Assembly (NCBI GenBank): GCA_025677815.1
Contig: JAIXMP010000009.1
Coordinates: 1,240,001 to 1,304,000 of the forward strand
DNA from: Phascolomyces articulosus
Taxonomy: Eukaryota > Mucoromycota > Mucoromycetes > Mucorales > Lichtheimiaceae
Length of the DNA stretch: 64,000 bases
Direction of reading: 5' to 3'
Shown: in pieces, positions 1 through 14,005 of the stretch
Layout: each line of letters begins with the position of its first letter
Position numbering within the stretch: position 1 is the stretch's first letter
Position numbers and translations under genes: made by a program
Notes under the pieces: model-generated
The model's input: only the letters and a program-made list of their open reading frames with translations
Database searches by the model: none
What the model was told of the DNA's origin: nothing

Positions 1-452
1 ATTATTCTTCCAGTATCAAGTTGAACCCTCGTCAAACACAACTATGGTATATTTTTTATATATCCATTAATGCATGGAACATTGTTATAAGTTGTATATA
101 CATTCTATCGATATGATTTGTCATGAATAGAACAAAGAATAGCAAACAGCTATTTTACCGAAACGGATAAAGTTTTTAAGTATTTTTTTTTATCTCACAG
201 CAGTTGTAAAAAAAACCAATAGAATGATGTTTAGTATGTGTATTTTTGTCAATTCAAATATAAAAATATATATGTACATGTTATATAATAAAAGAGAGAG
301 AGGAAGAGTGGGAAGATAAAAAAAATGGGGTGGCTATCATCACCATGTTATCTAAATGGCATAGACTTGAGATGTATGGTTGTTGTTGATTGTGGAAAAA
401 TAAAATAGATTATATAAATAACAGTGAAACAAAAATTGATAGAGAGAGGAAC
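1..452. other. AT-rich 3' flank of BZZ1, no gene seen
   Basis: I see no supported gene here. The stretch holds poly-A/T runs and AT-rich simple sequence and lies just downstream of the BZZ1 stop codon, so part of it is presumably its 3' UTR and polyadenylation region. Confidence 0.5.
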
Positions 453-3400
453 TTATTTGACATAATTCGCCGGGAATACGCCAGATTGTCCATTGACAGT
501 TCCTATACAAACAATGAAACATTTATTAGATATCCTTCTCTTTTGAACTTTGTATATACTATATCAAAAACAAAATATATATCAAAATTTACCTTCCCAC
601 CATCCACTATCATCCTTCTTGGTCACAATGATATGATCACCTTCGCGAAGATTCAATTCATCTCCATTGACAGCTTCAAAATCATAAATAGCCGTCACAA
701 AATCACATGTAGGTGGTGAAGGAGGTGGACTTTGTGTATCTAATGGAGGACTGATAGTAGAAGCTGGCGTAGATGCTTGAATTGGTATTTGTTGTGGTGG
801 CGTTTGCTGAAGAGGGGTGGATGCTACTGTATTATCTGAATTGGTATTTTGATCCTCATGGTTGCTGCTCTTTTGTGATACAGGCGGTGATGATTGATCA
901 AATGTAATGTAATTTGCAGGAACGTAACCCACTTGATCCCCCCTTGATACCTTTAACCATCCGTTCTCGCCATCATCTATATAATGTTATTATTTTGTTC
1001 AGTGAGAATATACAGTTTCACATCCAAATAAATAAATAATCATGCATATAGACATACCTTCTGATCCAATAATTTTTAATTCTTCACCTTCATTAATTGA
1101 TAATTCATCTGAAGATTGTGAATGATAATCATAAAGTGCATAGACCTTTAATACAGAATCCACAGCAATCATAGCTGCTCCTTTTGGTGTTGGTGGTGTA
1201 GCTGTGACAGGCGATGTTGGTAAACTACTTGGATTGGTTGCAATAGAAGAACGAGGTGTAGCAGAAGGGCTAGGTTGAGGTGCTGGGGATGGATGATACC
1301 GATCAATTTTACCTTTGACGCGAGAGCAATTAGGCGCCACCTTCATTTCACATTTGGCGTGACAATTCAATCCACAGGCTATATATAATTTTTCATAGAG
1401 TAAGTTTAGAATATTTAAAAATATATGTAGCCCTCCTGCAAGTTTAAATATACTTTTACCTTTGCACGTGAGACCTTGTTTAGATAAACCCCAAATGGTA
1501 TTGTTACAATAATCACAGGTGGTAGGGATAGTAAATGAAGATGCTTTGAAACTGTGGGTTTGTGCACTTAATCCACTATCTGTATATTATAAAATTTTAA
1601 TTTCATCTATTAAAAACACGAATTCTTAACACAATCTCTTCTTCTTTCACCCAATTGATTATTTTTTTATATATATACCTCCAATGTTTCGAATAATTAA
1701 ATCAACTTCACTCTTGGCACGTGCTTTTTGAGTCGAAAGCATGGCAATATTTCGAGTAACCTCTGAAAGTCTCTATATATATTAAAAAATAATGTTCCAT
1801 TTGCTTTTAACTTTCCCCAACATCCAAACATCTCTTTGTATATACATAACGATAATAATAATTTACCTCACGAGCATGGTCATATTCTGCTGACGTTCGA
1901 TCATCAATCCCATTGACCACCGTTTCCAATTCATGCATTTTGGCAGAATTCTGTGATAACTCATCTCCCAATTGATCCAATTGTCGACGATCTTTAATCA
2001 GCTTGTTATTCAAAAAGATGACGGAAGGTTCATCGATAACCAAGGCATCCACTGTATCCACGGCTGTTTCTGCAGCACTGGCTCCACCGTTCCAAGGCAT
2101 AAATGCAAAAGTAGCATGCTCCCCTTGTTCACGTTGTTCTGCTGGATCCAAGGTACTTTGAAACATACTTTCATCTGCTTGAGGATCCATTTGATCGACT
2201 GTTTCCAAAGCATCCGTATAGTGTTTTTTCACTTGGGCAATGGTGCCACTCATTTTGGCAATGTAGTCTCGGTATATTTTTTGTTGAGCGAGCACACGTG
2301 TTCTATCTAAGTCTTGCAATTGCTATAGTGGTAGATATTGGCGATGTTTGATCAATTACTCCACTCCTACCCCTTTCCATATGCTCCAACGAGACTATCC
2401 AAAACTTACATCGGCAAGAATCGGTAAATCTTCCTCAAAATATTTTTCTTTTTCAGCAGTTGCTGTACTTAGCAACAACAAATATGAGTTCTAAAAGATG
2501 AACAAAATAAGTTTACATGGATGAATTTAGTGACATGACATGTTTATCTCTGTAAGATGGCAACTTTCTCCTGATATCTGTTTCAGTTTTTTTTTACCTT
2601 TTTATTATTACATTCCAAAATGACATTTTCCAATTGTCTTTGATACTATTTTAAAGATAAGTCATTAGCAAGGTATAATCTAATTTGTCCCACCTTCTCC
2701 ATTTAAAACCCATCAGCATCATCATGGAAATATATAATTACCTTGTCTTGATCACCTGTACCTCGAGCCATTTTATTTCTTACACTTTGAATTTCCATAC
2801 ATGCATCATGATAGGTTGTTTTTGCTTTTTCTTTTTCAGCATATGTCTTGTCACGTTCGGCTTTTAATTTTTGGTAGAATGCGACATGCTTGGTGGCATA
2901 ATGAAAAAATAGAGATGAATGAGTCCTCTTGTAAATAACAATGACAATCGTCATCACAATAACCAAATATGAACTGTTTTTTTTTCAAACACACATAGAA
3001 TACATTGTCCCTCCATCCACCCACACAGGTCATCCATGAAATATATGTTTTTACCTTTTTACGTGCATCTTCCTTTCGTGCTGCCGTTGCTTTTAATACC
3101 TCAATCACACCACTATTTAATTCATCCACTAGTCGATAATGACATTTGGAAATCCTATTGGTTTGGTCTACAATATTAAACCAAGCTGCATTGGCCGTAC
3201 TAATATATGTATTTCAAGTTAATGTCATTATTCTCTTCGTCTTCCTCTCACTTCCCAGAAAGGATATATCCGTCGCCAAGGAACAAATTAACAACAAAAA
3301 TAAATAAAAAATTACCTAGAATCTGCACCTGCCCATTCAGTATCGTCATTCATATTGACTTCATTCTTGGGACTACTAGGAGAATACTTTCTAGCGAGAT

Positions 3401-3636
3401 TTTCAAGTTTTTGTGCATAGTCCTTTTCAATTTGAGATCGATCCCTGACAAAGTTCCGGAATTGAGTGAGTTGTTGAATACCATCCGATAGGTAGTCAAC
3501 AATTGCGGGTATTTGGCACTATATGTTGTTTTTTTAATAATGGTTCATGGATGCATTATTCACTGGCTTTTAAGGAAAAAACAGGGATATTTTTTTTTTC
3601 TAGGTAATTTACCTTTAAATCAGTGCCAAAGGACAT
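453..3636 (-). CDS. BZZ1: BZZ1-like F-BAR / C1 / double-SH3 protein
   Basis: Multi-exon gene for a Bzz1/TOCA-type membrane-curvature adaptor. Family members couple endocytic sites to Arp2/3 actin assembly through WASP/myosin-I; this role is family knowledge. The start ATG is at 3636 in an 8-codon first exon (MSFGTDLK) with donor at 3612. Exon 2 (3518 down to 3316) gives the FCH/F-BAR N-terminus (FRNFVRDRSQIEKDYAQKL). Coiled-coil F-BAR exons follow to about 1810. A C1 zinc-finger module around 1320-1560 shows the H-x12-C-x2-C start (HSFKASSFTIPTTCDYC) and the CGLNCHAKC end. SH3-1 (VYALYDYHSQSSDEL) is near 960-1170 and SH3-2 (AIYDFEAVNGDELNLREGD) near 590-690. The last exon after acceptor ...tatag ends VFPANYVK with stop TAA at 453-455. 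A Pro/Ser/Thr-rich linker separates the two SH3 domains. Domain order is exactly that of fungal Bzz1, and nothing looks broken. Confidence 0.93.
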
Positions 3637-4086
3637 TATATATATTTGTAAGAAGAATAGAGAAAAAAGAGTGGGAGAAAAAGAAGGTTCAGGTGCTGCA
3701 AACAGGGCTCGGCAAGTTATAGTTGGCATAATTAACCTTGTAGCATTAAATCCCCGACTTATGTTTGTGTTCGCAGGGTCTTTTTCATTTCATGTGCTAC
3801 CAATTTCGATGGATTTTCATCAAAGACTAATTTTTTTCCTTGATACAAGGAGTAAAGTTGAATAGGGGGAGAGGCAAGCCTTTCAATTTTAATTCTTCTT
3901 TTTCATATATATATATATATATATATGTTATTATATGTTATGTACAAAAATATTTATTAAATATAGGAAGAAATTGTAGAAATAGTCATTTTTTATTATA
4001 CTCGTGGAAGATCCATCATATTAAACCTGTATTTCATTTAATGACACTTAGTACACTTTGTTCATCCAAATAGTTTCATATATTCC
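3637..4086. other. Intergenic region, BZZ1 promoter side
   Basis: Between the MMS19 stop (4087) and the BZZ1 start (3636), both on the minus strand. It contains an (AT)n run near 3906-3927 and poly-T tracts. I see no gene. The MMS19 final codon sits on a TGGTAAGG context, so an extra small 3' exon of MMS19 in this gap cannot be excluded. Confidence 0.4.
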
Positions 4087-7000
4087 TTACCATTTTTCTC
4101 TACAGGAAACAGCTTCTTTTCGGACTTGGCGCTTTTTGTCATCCAAAGCAGTTGCCAAGTGCTTCGTGACCAATGGGGCCAAGAAGCGGAGTTCTTTCTT
4201 TGTAATTGGATGAAGGGCAAACCATCGTAAACATCTGAGGGAAGCTATACGAACATCCATTCGATATCCCTTGGTTAATCCTAACAATGCTAATACAAGC
4301 TGTTCCATGATATTATCATTAATGGAGAATGAGGAGAGTAAGATGGTTTTGGTGGCATCTGGAATTACTGTTTGAATGACTCGAATAAGAGAAAGTAATG
4401 GTGGTGGATTGGTAATCACCAAGAGTGATGCAATAATGGATGGAACCAGCTATATGTTATATTAAATTGTTGTCAATTATAATTCTATAAAAAGGAAAAG
4501 GCGAGATAGATATATAAGGAGATGTCAGTTCTTACCTTTTGAATTTCATTAGTAATTATTTGAGTTGGAATGTTGGTAATGATATGTGAAAATGCGACAA
4601 GATGATTAATTTTTATAACTATATAAATAATAAACTATATTAGCTCCACTTCTTCTATCTTCTTTTTTTAACCTTTATAGTGACTTTTACCTTCAGATGA
4701 ACTTTCGGCACCTTGAATAAGTACAGATTTACAATAATAAAAAACACGTTGTTTATACAAAATCTAAATAATCATAAACAAGAGAAAGAATTAAGTATAT
4801 CATCCCCACCTTCAAAAGTTGTAGATAGAAATAATGAAAACTAATGGGATCATTTACCGAAATATTAGCAAAAGCAGCTTTGGTTAATACCAAATCATCA
4901 TCATGTAAAATAACAATAAAACTTTCTGCTGCTTCTGCTCCTAGATCGTCTGGAGATTGGAGTTGTTGGAGCAGGCTGTCCAGCAGCTCAAAACCAAGGG
5001 AATGACCTTTAATTAATAATGCTTTTGCAAGCTTTATATAGAGTCCATTTTTTATATACCATTGTTAGCATTGAAACATTGGTTCATCAATCCATAGATC
5101 AAGATATAATAGTTAAATATTTTACCCAGCTCATGAGAAAAATAGAGGCTTTTCGTGTAGTTTCTGGAGTGGTTGTATTTTTGATCATGGGTATGAGGTG
5201 ATTTGTTACAAGAGCTTTAATGGAGCCTGGCATCTGCACTGTTATTGCACATATAAAATCTAGATCGTAAGTATATATCCGTATATAAACCCAATTTCAT
5301 CCATTTTTTTCTTTAACAAAAAGGAAAACATATTACCGTTTTTACATTTGTTTGCAACAGAACCGATAAGCCGTGCAATAGCGAGTTGTTGAGAAAATAT
5401 AAAGTTTTGTTTTGTGGCAGATAATGCGAGATCGGTAATTAATTCTGGGCATGATGAAACGGGGGCTTCCACCTGAGGTTTTAAGAAAATCAATAACAAA
5501 TACGCTATTGAAACATCTTCATATGATATATTTGTGTATAGTTTACCTCTTTTTTACAGTTACCAGCAACGGCTGAAAATAATACAGATATATCAAAATT
5601 AGGTGTGGTTGCAGGAATAAGCTATTTATTAAAATTAGTATACATCATTCCATCCATGCTCCTGTTATTTTCTTAAAAACAATGTTCAGCGAAAAAGGGA
5701 AATAGGTTAGTTTTTAGCATACCAGTAAGGGTTCGGATTTTTCTTGAACGGAAGGTAAAGGAACAACAGATAGGTCACCAAACACAAATACTTTGAAAGC
5801 ATCACCAATTACTCCTTGCTGATAACTAAGATGAAATAGAGTAAGTCCAAGATTTCTGATATTGATAATATTTTTTGTCAAATTATAAAGAGATTTTACC
5901 TAGCACTAGATCCACGCTGAATGATGGCTAATATCAAAGCTATATACATATATTTCCTTGTTAGTTATATACGAAATGATGAAATGTAAATGAGACACTG
6001 TACAATGCAAAAAATCATTTACCCCATAAATTAATAAGGTCTTTATCTAAACGCCAAGCATCAGGTAATCGAAGAGCGGCTTTGACACTTTGTAATAAGA
6101 GACAAGGAAAGACTCTTTCTTGTGCCATTTGAATCATTTGTGGATCTTTGGATGTGGCTCGAATGGCAGACAATATACTTCGTGTAAGGCAACGGGCATA
6201 ATGAAAGTCGGTGTTTTCTATTATATACCAAAAAGAAAAAAAAAATCATCACCCAGTCAAAACACCATAACCACTGACCTTGTGCTTTTTTATATATACC
6301 TTGATTACTTAAGTTAGCACCTAATTTTTCCATCAAAGAAGGTATAATTACTCGTGCTATTTGGGGCTGAAATGAGAGTGCGTCGATAGCTTCTAATGCA
6401 TATGAAAAATCATCGAGTATCATGTCATTGGTTTCACCCGAAGATAGACGATCCAATAATACAGGTAGTACATGATCTTCAATCGACGAAGAATCCACTT
6501 TACAAACGGTGACAAGTGTTGTTAATGCCATTCGACTGTTAAAAAAAGACAGTATTACAAATTGAGATTTTTGCTATGTCGTGTATGTTTTATTCTAATT
6601 TTTCTCTTTTACCTGGTTTGATTCTCTTTGTAAGTAAGGAAGATATGTATTAATTGTTGAATCGCATTTTCGAACTAAATTACATAAAAAAAACATTATG
6701 CATCAATATATACTCATTATTGTAGTAATAAACAACGAGAAACTGAAAAAGAATAATACCTCATCTGGCAAAAGAAATCGTCTGATGACAACCATTAAGC
6801 GGATGCCTTTAATGCCTGAAAGTCTTAAATGTTCATCGTTGGAAGATAATGCGGACATGAACGCGACAAGAATTTCTTGCTTGTAGGCTGCCAAAGGAGA
6901 TACAGTATCATCATCTAAAAAAAACAAAATATAAATATGGTATACTGTCAGAGGAGTGGTATCCAATGGAGATGATCAAACCCTTTCAATATAAAAAGAA

Positions 7001-9371
7001 GAGTTTGAAATTTACCCATTCTCGATGCATCATCTTTGACTACTTCATCCAAAGAACCATACAATGTATTATTGCCTTTTAAAATTTCAATAAAAATATC
7101 CATAATGGCTTTTCGACGTATGGCTGAGTCATCGGCACTGAGTAATCCTGTCAACATCGGTATAATGGTATGAACAACACATGCACATGCTGGATCTAAA
7201 CATATCCACATTGTTATAAAGATCCAATAGTGAGTAAGAAATGAGTGATCTATCATATCAGCAACAATAATTAGGCTAATAATAGTTACGAGGATAGATT
7301 TACCTGCTGCAGAAGCTGCTGAACGTAAAATATAACCAGCAGATTTTGCATTTTTTGATTCAGGATGTTTTAATTGTGTGATACAAGGATCAAGCAAAGA
7401 ACGAATGGCTTTTTCGACAGGAACACGAATATCAGCAACACAAATACCACTTGCCAAAGTAGCAACGACTTGATGAATGGTTTTCAAGGCTGTGTTTTCC
7501 ATGGTAACGGATGATGCATTGTATACCTAATAAAAATGACATCATATGAATTAAAATGCAATGCATAGAACCATCATTGCCATGACTACTATAAATAATT
7601 TATATATTTTTTTTTATGCTCTTCTTTCTCAATCATTTTCTATATTTGTACCTCTTTTGCAAGAACATCAAATATACTTTGAGCATGAGGTAATAATGCA
7701 TGGGCGCCATAAGCAGGTGCACATAATCCAATGGTTTCCATGGTATCTTTCTATATATGTGTTATATATCATGATATCTTATTGGTGAATGGAGGATCTT
7801 TTTATGTTCCCCGTTCTACATAGCCCATTGCACAATTAAAGGGTTATATACATACCTTTGCGCTGCCGGTGGAAGTAAGGAGTTTGTCGATTAATAAGGG
7901 TGTAGCAAAATTAGCAAAATAAGGTGTAGATGCAAGACATTGTCTATTATTATTATCATTTGAGGTTAATCGAAAATATCAGTACTTTATCTTCTTTTCC
8001 GGTGTATATATATATTACCTTAAACTATTCTTCAAGTCTTCTGTTGTAATTTGATATGGGTCATTTGGTGGTGGTTTGAATGTAATAGGAAAATAACAAA
8101 ATACAAAATCGAATAAATCCTATAATATGAGAACATTCAAGGTTTTAGATCTCTCTTTCTCTCACTAGACCTGATGATGTATTACTTTGATACGCATTTG
8201 TCTTTTTTTTTACCTCGATATAAGATGATATATCAAACTTTGCAATGACATCGCGTACTAATTCAAAAGCTATTAATAAATTACGAGGATCCTTCTCTCC
8301 ATCGATCAGTGTAATGAATCCGCGAACAAAATCAAAACGAGTTTGTTGTTGCAGTGCTATATACAACCATTGCCCCCCCATTTATATTTTAGTCATTCAT
8401 TCAGCTTAAAATGATTGTACAATCCCTGTGCACGGGAGAACATTATCATTGGGGTAGTTGCTTTTTGAGTCATTGAATCATAGTTTTGGCTATACATTTC
8501 TTCTCTTACCATTCACATGACTATGTAAAAATTTATCAATAATAATCAACGTTTTATAACGAGCGTCCTGATGTAGTTTTTGTTGTGGGAGATGATTAAT
8601 CATACTACAGTATATGACGAAAAAGAAACAAGAAGAACAAGAAGAACAAGAAGTGGATTAATGAATAAATAAATAAATAAAAAGATGATCAAAAAGAGAT
8701 AGACTATCTAAGAATAGATGTATATTTTTGTTACCATTCATAAATTCTTAATGCATTTGTTTCTTTGATACGATCATCTTCAATCAAACTTTTCATCATA
8801 TCAAGACATCGTGTTACAACAAGCGGTTGGTCCAAGCGCTGACATACGAAATCAACCAATGTATCTACTATTTTGTTATTTGATGGGACATGCGTTGGAT
8901 TCTATTCATTTTCATTTGTATTGTTGTTGTTGGGTATTATTATTATTTTTATGTTAAAAGATGGATATTCATTTTTCTGCGAACCTGCATCTTCATGGAG
9001 AGTAGATCGACTATGAATGGTAACCTGAGCGAGTAAATCAACACCTATATAAGTACACAAAAAAAACAGCATGAATTTTTTTTATAGAATGAAGGGTCGT
9101 CGTATTGTTAATGATAGTTATTAATTATTACATTTTCGTGCATCGTATTCTTGTGTCGATAAAATATTGGTTACTGATAATATACTGGTAGGATCGCGTG
9201 TAATATCTTTTATGAAAAAATGAAGTCGTATTAATTTTCTTTTTCTCGGGTTGTCAGGTTTATTGTTATTGTTTTATTATTATTACCCAGAAGGATTTGT
9301 GCTAATAAAGAAGGTTTGACTTCTGTTTGCGATGAAATGAGCCATTGCTGAATGAGCCCGCAAGTCTCCAT
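4087..9371 (-). CDS. MMS19: MMS19/Met18 HEAT-repeat protein (cytosolic iron-sulfur assembly)
   Basis: Large gene of many short exons encoding MMS19/Met18, the CIA-targeting HEAT-repeat scaffold that delivers Fe-S clusters to DNA polymerases, helicases and XPD (family knowledge). The ATG at 9371 starts METCGLIQQWLISSQ. The diagnostic N-terminal block LIDGEKDPRNLLIAFELV lies near 8290-8340, followed by a PPPNDPYQIT-type block near 8040-8075. HEAT-repeat exons fill 4.4-8.0 kb, for example VPVEKAIRSLLDPCITQLKH near 7380-7420. The C-terminal signature LDDKKRQVRKEAVSCREKW ends at the TAA at 4087-4089. Donors are of GTAAGA/GTAAAT type and introns about 50-110 nt. The protein ends at REKW, slightly shorter than animal MMS19, so the annotated 3' end may be one small exon short. 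Exon boundaries in the middle were not all resolved. Confidence 0.92.
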
Positions 9372-10805
9372 TACAGAGAAATGGGGGAGAAGATATATAC
9401 ACAAAGAAAAGAGAAAAAGAGAGGAAGAGGAATAAAAGAAACAGAGAAAAAAGAAAAATAGGAAAAAGGGAAAAACCCTGTAACGTTTGTATTAATTTGT
9501 TGGAAGATGACCGGATTGTCGTCGTATTGTGTTATCTGATCCCACGGCTTTTTTTTTATCTGATTCCGTTTTCGGAGGTGAATGTTAGGCGCGCTTTACT
9601 ATTGTCCTGTAAGTGTGAATATGTATATTATATGTGGGGGAGGAGAGAGGAGATTATTATTAAGGGGGGTTAATAAAATGAGAAGATGTATATTCATACA
9701 TAAACTTAGTCTATTATTACTATTATTTTATAGATCCAATGCTTAACCATCTGTATAATCTATGATTGATAATAACTTAGTGACCATATTCACTCATCGC
9801 AAGTGAATTATCGTCAACAAAAAACAATAGCTATAACAAAACGCGGTCGTTTCATCCATCGATTTTTATAGATGTGCGGATTGAACTCAGCCAAGAAACT
9901 TGACAGACCGAATTGGTGCAATTACAACGTTGCACTAAAAAGCCCCAGCTGTTACACAATAATTGGCTTACCCTGGATCGATCGAATGATGATGCACCTC
10001 TCTATTTGTACACTGAACAGAACTTTAAAGAACTCAAATCATTATTTAATATTAGTTAACAAAGGAGATGATTAGTCTCATCATTAGTTCAACGTCTTTT
10101 AAATATATTACTTTTGAAGATGCCACAAAAAACAGTAATTCACCTTCTTATATTGTTATTAGTATCATTACTATATAAAAGAAATACTAACCTCTTTAGT
10201 AAATAAAGTGGGGACAGTAACAACAAAGCGCATTGTACCCACATCACATGGGGGTTTTCAAACGAATATTATTGACTTGCAGAAAAAAAATAGGTCACAT
10301 TATGTTTATGCACTCTGTCCCTGAAACACAAAAATGGTCTATTATTTATATATAAATAAAAAGAAGGAACAATAACAACCCAACAGCAAAAGATGATAAT
10401 TGTTATGTGATTTGTTTAAATGCTACAAATAAGTCATTCAAAGATTATCGATCTTGGTACGTACATTGAGATCACAAACCCTCTATTTTTCGTCTAAAAT
10501 TCTACAACTCGGAAATGTCTTCTGACAACTTATGGAACTGGAGGTTTTTTAGAGATATTTCTTTGGAGATTTTCAGAAGAAAAATGAAGGTTTTCAATAG
10601 ATACTTTTGATTAGGTGTGTGCACGCCTATCGATCAAATATTCATACTTACAGTGTGTAAATATTTAGAGTACATAACTGGTTTTTATAACAGTTTATAA
10701 TAAGCCAAAGATGCTTTTTATTCTGAAAGTTTTTTTTAAAAAAATATACAAATTATAAGTTGTTCAAAGTATGAAGTCGATATAAAAAAAAAAGTAGAGA
10801 TAGGC
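9372..10805. other. Intergenic region upstream of MMS19, no gene seen
   Basis: AT-rich with a purine-rich (GA)-biased stretch at about 9390-9475 on the plus strand just upstream of the MMS19 start. A short open frame near 9872-10075 has no recognisable domain and no good start context. I see no supported gene. Confidence 0.4.
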
Positions 10806-11230
10806 TTAGCTTTTCCTTCTTTTGGCAGTACTATTGGCGACGGGCTTCTTGATCCATTTTCCGCTCTTGTTTATTGTTTCTGCTGCTTTGAATATCACTA
10901 TCTCCTTTGTTATTTTTCTTTTCACCTTTCTTTTCATTGTACTTGATATTATTGCTGCAACCATGCGCGACATCCTCGATATCGACGTCCTCATCTTTGT
11001 CACAGTCATCACCATCAACCTCGCTATCATCATCAATCTCTTCGCCATCATCGTCGTCGTCATTTCCTTGTTGGATAATATTCATCATGGATCATTACCG
11101 TTGGTTGAATTGGATTCATAATTATCTGTCTAAGGTTTGGCTATTGTCGTCATCTGTCGTCGTAGTAGCGGATATGGTACCCTCGTTTTGTTCCTTTTGT
11201 TGCGTATCACCAATTACTTATAGACGAAAA
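10806..11230 (-). pseudogene. Frame-broken remnant of an acidic/basic coding region
   Basis: Read on the minus strand, three frames carry successive protein-like pieces: GDTQQKEQNEGTISATTTT near 11170-11210, then a poly-Asp stretch (GNDDDDDGEEIDDDSEVDGD) near 11015-11080, then SGKWIKKPVANSTAKRRKS ending at a stop at 10806. Each piece looks coding in composition, but the frame changes between them and stops intervene, which suggests a dead gene. Strong D/K bias also makes chance low-complexity frames possible. I do not recognise the family. Confidence 0.3.
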
Positions 11231-13075
11231 ATTTAAGGATGTTAAGAAATTATAAGCCATCATTAACAAGCCTTTCAAAATTCCTAACAATGGGTTGGTT
11301 CATTTATGGACTTTGCTATACAAAATGAATCATTTTATGACAAAATTAATGTTTATTAATTATTTTTCAGTGCTTTTTTTTTTATTCATGAACATAAAAT
11401 AGTTGCCTTTGCCAAACTTTTTTCATGAGTTACCTTGAAATAAAGGGAAAAAGGGCGAAAGAGACGAACAATGACACTGACGTTTCCGAATATTTATTAC
11501 AAGTAATCCAGTTCAGCTTTTTTATAATCTCTTTAGCTATACTTTTTACTTTCTTTGTATAGTAAGATGAACTGAATATCCATATAATCAAACTAGTAAC
11601 ATGGCGTTTATACTTGACAATTAACAGAATAAGAGATTTTTGCATAATTTGAGTAACTTTATTTTCTGCCCGGCTGGTTGGTGGGTGTTTTTTAGGAGAG
11701 AAATGGAGATTCTTTTGAATCAGTTCCCGATATAATTTTTTGACCGAGTTGCTTGGTAGAGATATAGAAAATGGAAGGTTTTCATTAAGTGGTAGCAGCG
11801 GTAGGTTGTGTGAAAAACACCAAGAATAGATTTAAAAACGCCATTATTCGATATGTCATCTTTTTGAATGGGAACCCGAGGATTTTAAAAACAAAATTTA
11901 TTATACGAGTATTCTGGAGAATCATCCATCTGTACTGTATATATTATTTTAGCATGAGAGCTCACTTTTATAAACCAGCCCACCACACCCTCTTGGAGAT
12001 GATTTTTGTTCGGTTCTTGATGTGCTTGATAGTAGGATCAGCTTTGATGAACGATATAATTTAGTAACTACACAGTAAAAATTTCACACACGATAACACG
12101 GGTCTCTTCATGACAAAACACTGGTTTGTTATACGAAACTCAATTAAATTATCATCCGACAATAGAAAAAAAATGTGTTACAAATGCCTAATGGAGAACA
12201 TTCATTCAAGCAAACTATATATATATAAAGTAGCCACACCCCAACATGTGATGAATATATATATTATATTACTACAATAATTCGTTATTTTATACTTCTG
12301 AACCCGTATATTTTATTGTACTTTAACTACATATATTTTATATTGATATCTGCTGACATTCATGGTAACATGATGAAATGCTTCTGCCTATTTATTCTAT
12401 TTGATAGGGAAAAGGACATATCTATGTATTCTCATATTTTATATAAAATATAATATATTACTGTTATGCTAAATGCTGTTTTTGTCAAAGTTGAGGTGCA
12501 TATACATTTATTAAAAGATATTGAACCATAAATGAATATGTACACAATAACCTAATGTGTGAATAAACCCAGTACTTGTAATATATATAACTACTGCTAC
12601 TATTACTACTACCACCCTGGAAATCACAACAACATTAATGGCTCAAATATTGTGCTTGGTGGTTTTATGGTGTTGTAACAAACAGTGTAATAGAATCGTT
12701 CTGTTATGATGATATATCGCCAAAAATGATAGCATGTTGAGTGGTTCAGGCTTATTTGTAAAAAAAAAGCCGTTTTTTTTGTTACGTACATGACCAATAT
12801 AGCTTTTTTTTTCTTTTTTAGCAACGATCAATTATATATTATTTCTATTATGACCATGCACGACCAGCTCAATTTATGGTCTTTATTACTATTTATATGT
12901 ACTACAAACCATTTACAACAGTTTATTAAACACTAGAGTTGGTATTAATTTTCAACCACATTTGATCTGTTATTATTACTTTAGAATGAAAAATGTTCCC
13001 GGTATGTTACATGAAAATTTATCAGTGGTAAAAAAAAAAAAAAAAAAAAAAGAAGAGGAAGAGCTATGTCCATCT
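11231..13075. other. AT-rich intergenic stretch
   Basis: About 1.8 kb without a supportable gene. Short open frames near 11789-12064 and 12624-12831 lack domains and normal composition. A 20-base poly-A run at about 13031-13050 ends the stretch just before the next small ORF. Confidence 0.4.
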
Positions 13076-13231
13076 ATGGCAGATTTCAGCAATATAACAT
13101 TACAAGAATATCTTTTTTTCTTGAATGGTAAAACTTATCATGTAGTTGGCTTTCCTGTCGAAGAGGCTTCGGCAATCTCAATTATATATTCCAATCATGA
13201 CACACGTTGTATATTTCTGACAGAGGAGTAA
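13076..13231 (+). CDS. Possible 51-residue hypothetical protein
   Basis: ATG at 13076 opens a 51-codon frame starting MADFSNITLQEYLFFLNG and ending CIFLTEE. Amino-acid composition is normal for a real protein, unlike the AT-driven frames around it, and the frame is also open upstream through a poly-A run. No family is recognised. It could be a small gene, a last exon, or a fragment of a dead gene. Confidence 0.3.
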   Translation: MADFSNITLQEYLFFLNGKTYHVVGFPVEEASAISIIYSNHDTRCIFLTEE

Positions 13232-14005
13232 TCTCAGTCTTTTTTTTTGCATTTAAAAACCATCAATAAAACGTTTATTTTGAATTATAAGTCATCGAAC
13301 GAAAAGAAAGGTATGTATGGTGGAAAAAATGTGTTTTGTTGAAAAAAAAACTTAGCAGTTCATTCTTGATAATAATTTTACAGGTACGAAAAAATAATCA
13401 GGATGCCAATCATACAGGATGCACCCCATCACCCCAGCTGACAAAAAGTTTAACTTCAACAACAAAGCCAATATTACATAAAAGTATATGAGTTGAAAAA
13501 TGGCCACTTCGAATCATTTACAAAGTAGTATACAAGTAATAAAGTCAAAGCATATATTGCCAGCTTTATACCTCTTATATATATTAAAAGAAGTTAGCCT
13601 TTGCGGAGAGAAAAGGTGGAACAAACCCGATCACTTTTCATTTTTCCCAAATACAATAAATAGAAGAAAATAATAATTATCGAAGTATACTCAATAATAA
13701 TAAAAGATACGTATTATTAAAAGAACATTGTCTATATAATAAATATATATGGTAAAAAATCCTATTGCTATATGAAAACAAAGACAAAAATATCATAAAT
13801 CTAAAAGAACGATAGAAGAAAGAGTCTATGGTGTGATACCTAAGGGAGAGGTTATTACCAATGTACATCAACAACAAAAATGTTTGCTTGTACATATTGC
13901 TTTTGGTGCAGAAGTTTTTTATTTATTTTCTTCTATTGATTACTAACAGGAGGTGTTCCATGGTAATCACGGCGCAATTAAAATAGACCTCAAACATCAG
14001 GTTGA
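13232..14005. other. Intergenic, no gene seen
   Basis: AT-rich sequence with no supported gene. It lies between a doubtful small plus-strand ORF and the 3' end of a small minus-strand secreted-peptide ORF. Confidence 0.4.

Noticed and set aside
10822..11121. Hydrophobic plus-strand frame that looks like a membrane protein
   Set aside because: It is the antisense reading of an Asp/Glu/Lys-rich stretch on the minus strand, which automatically gives Ile/Val/Leu/Phe codons.
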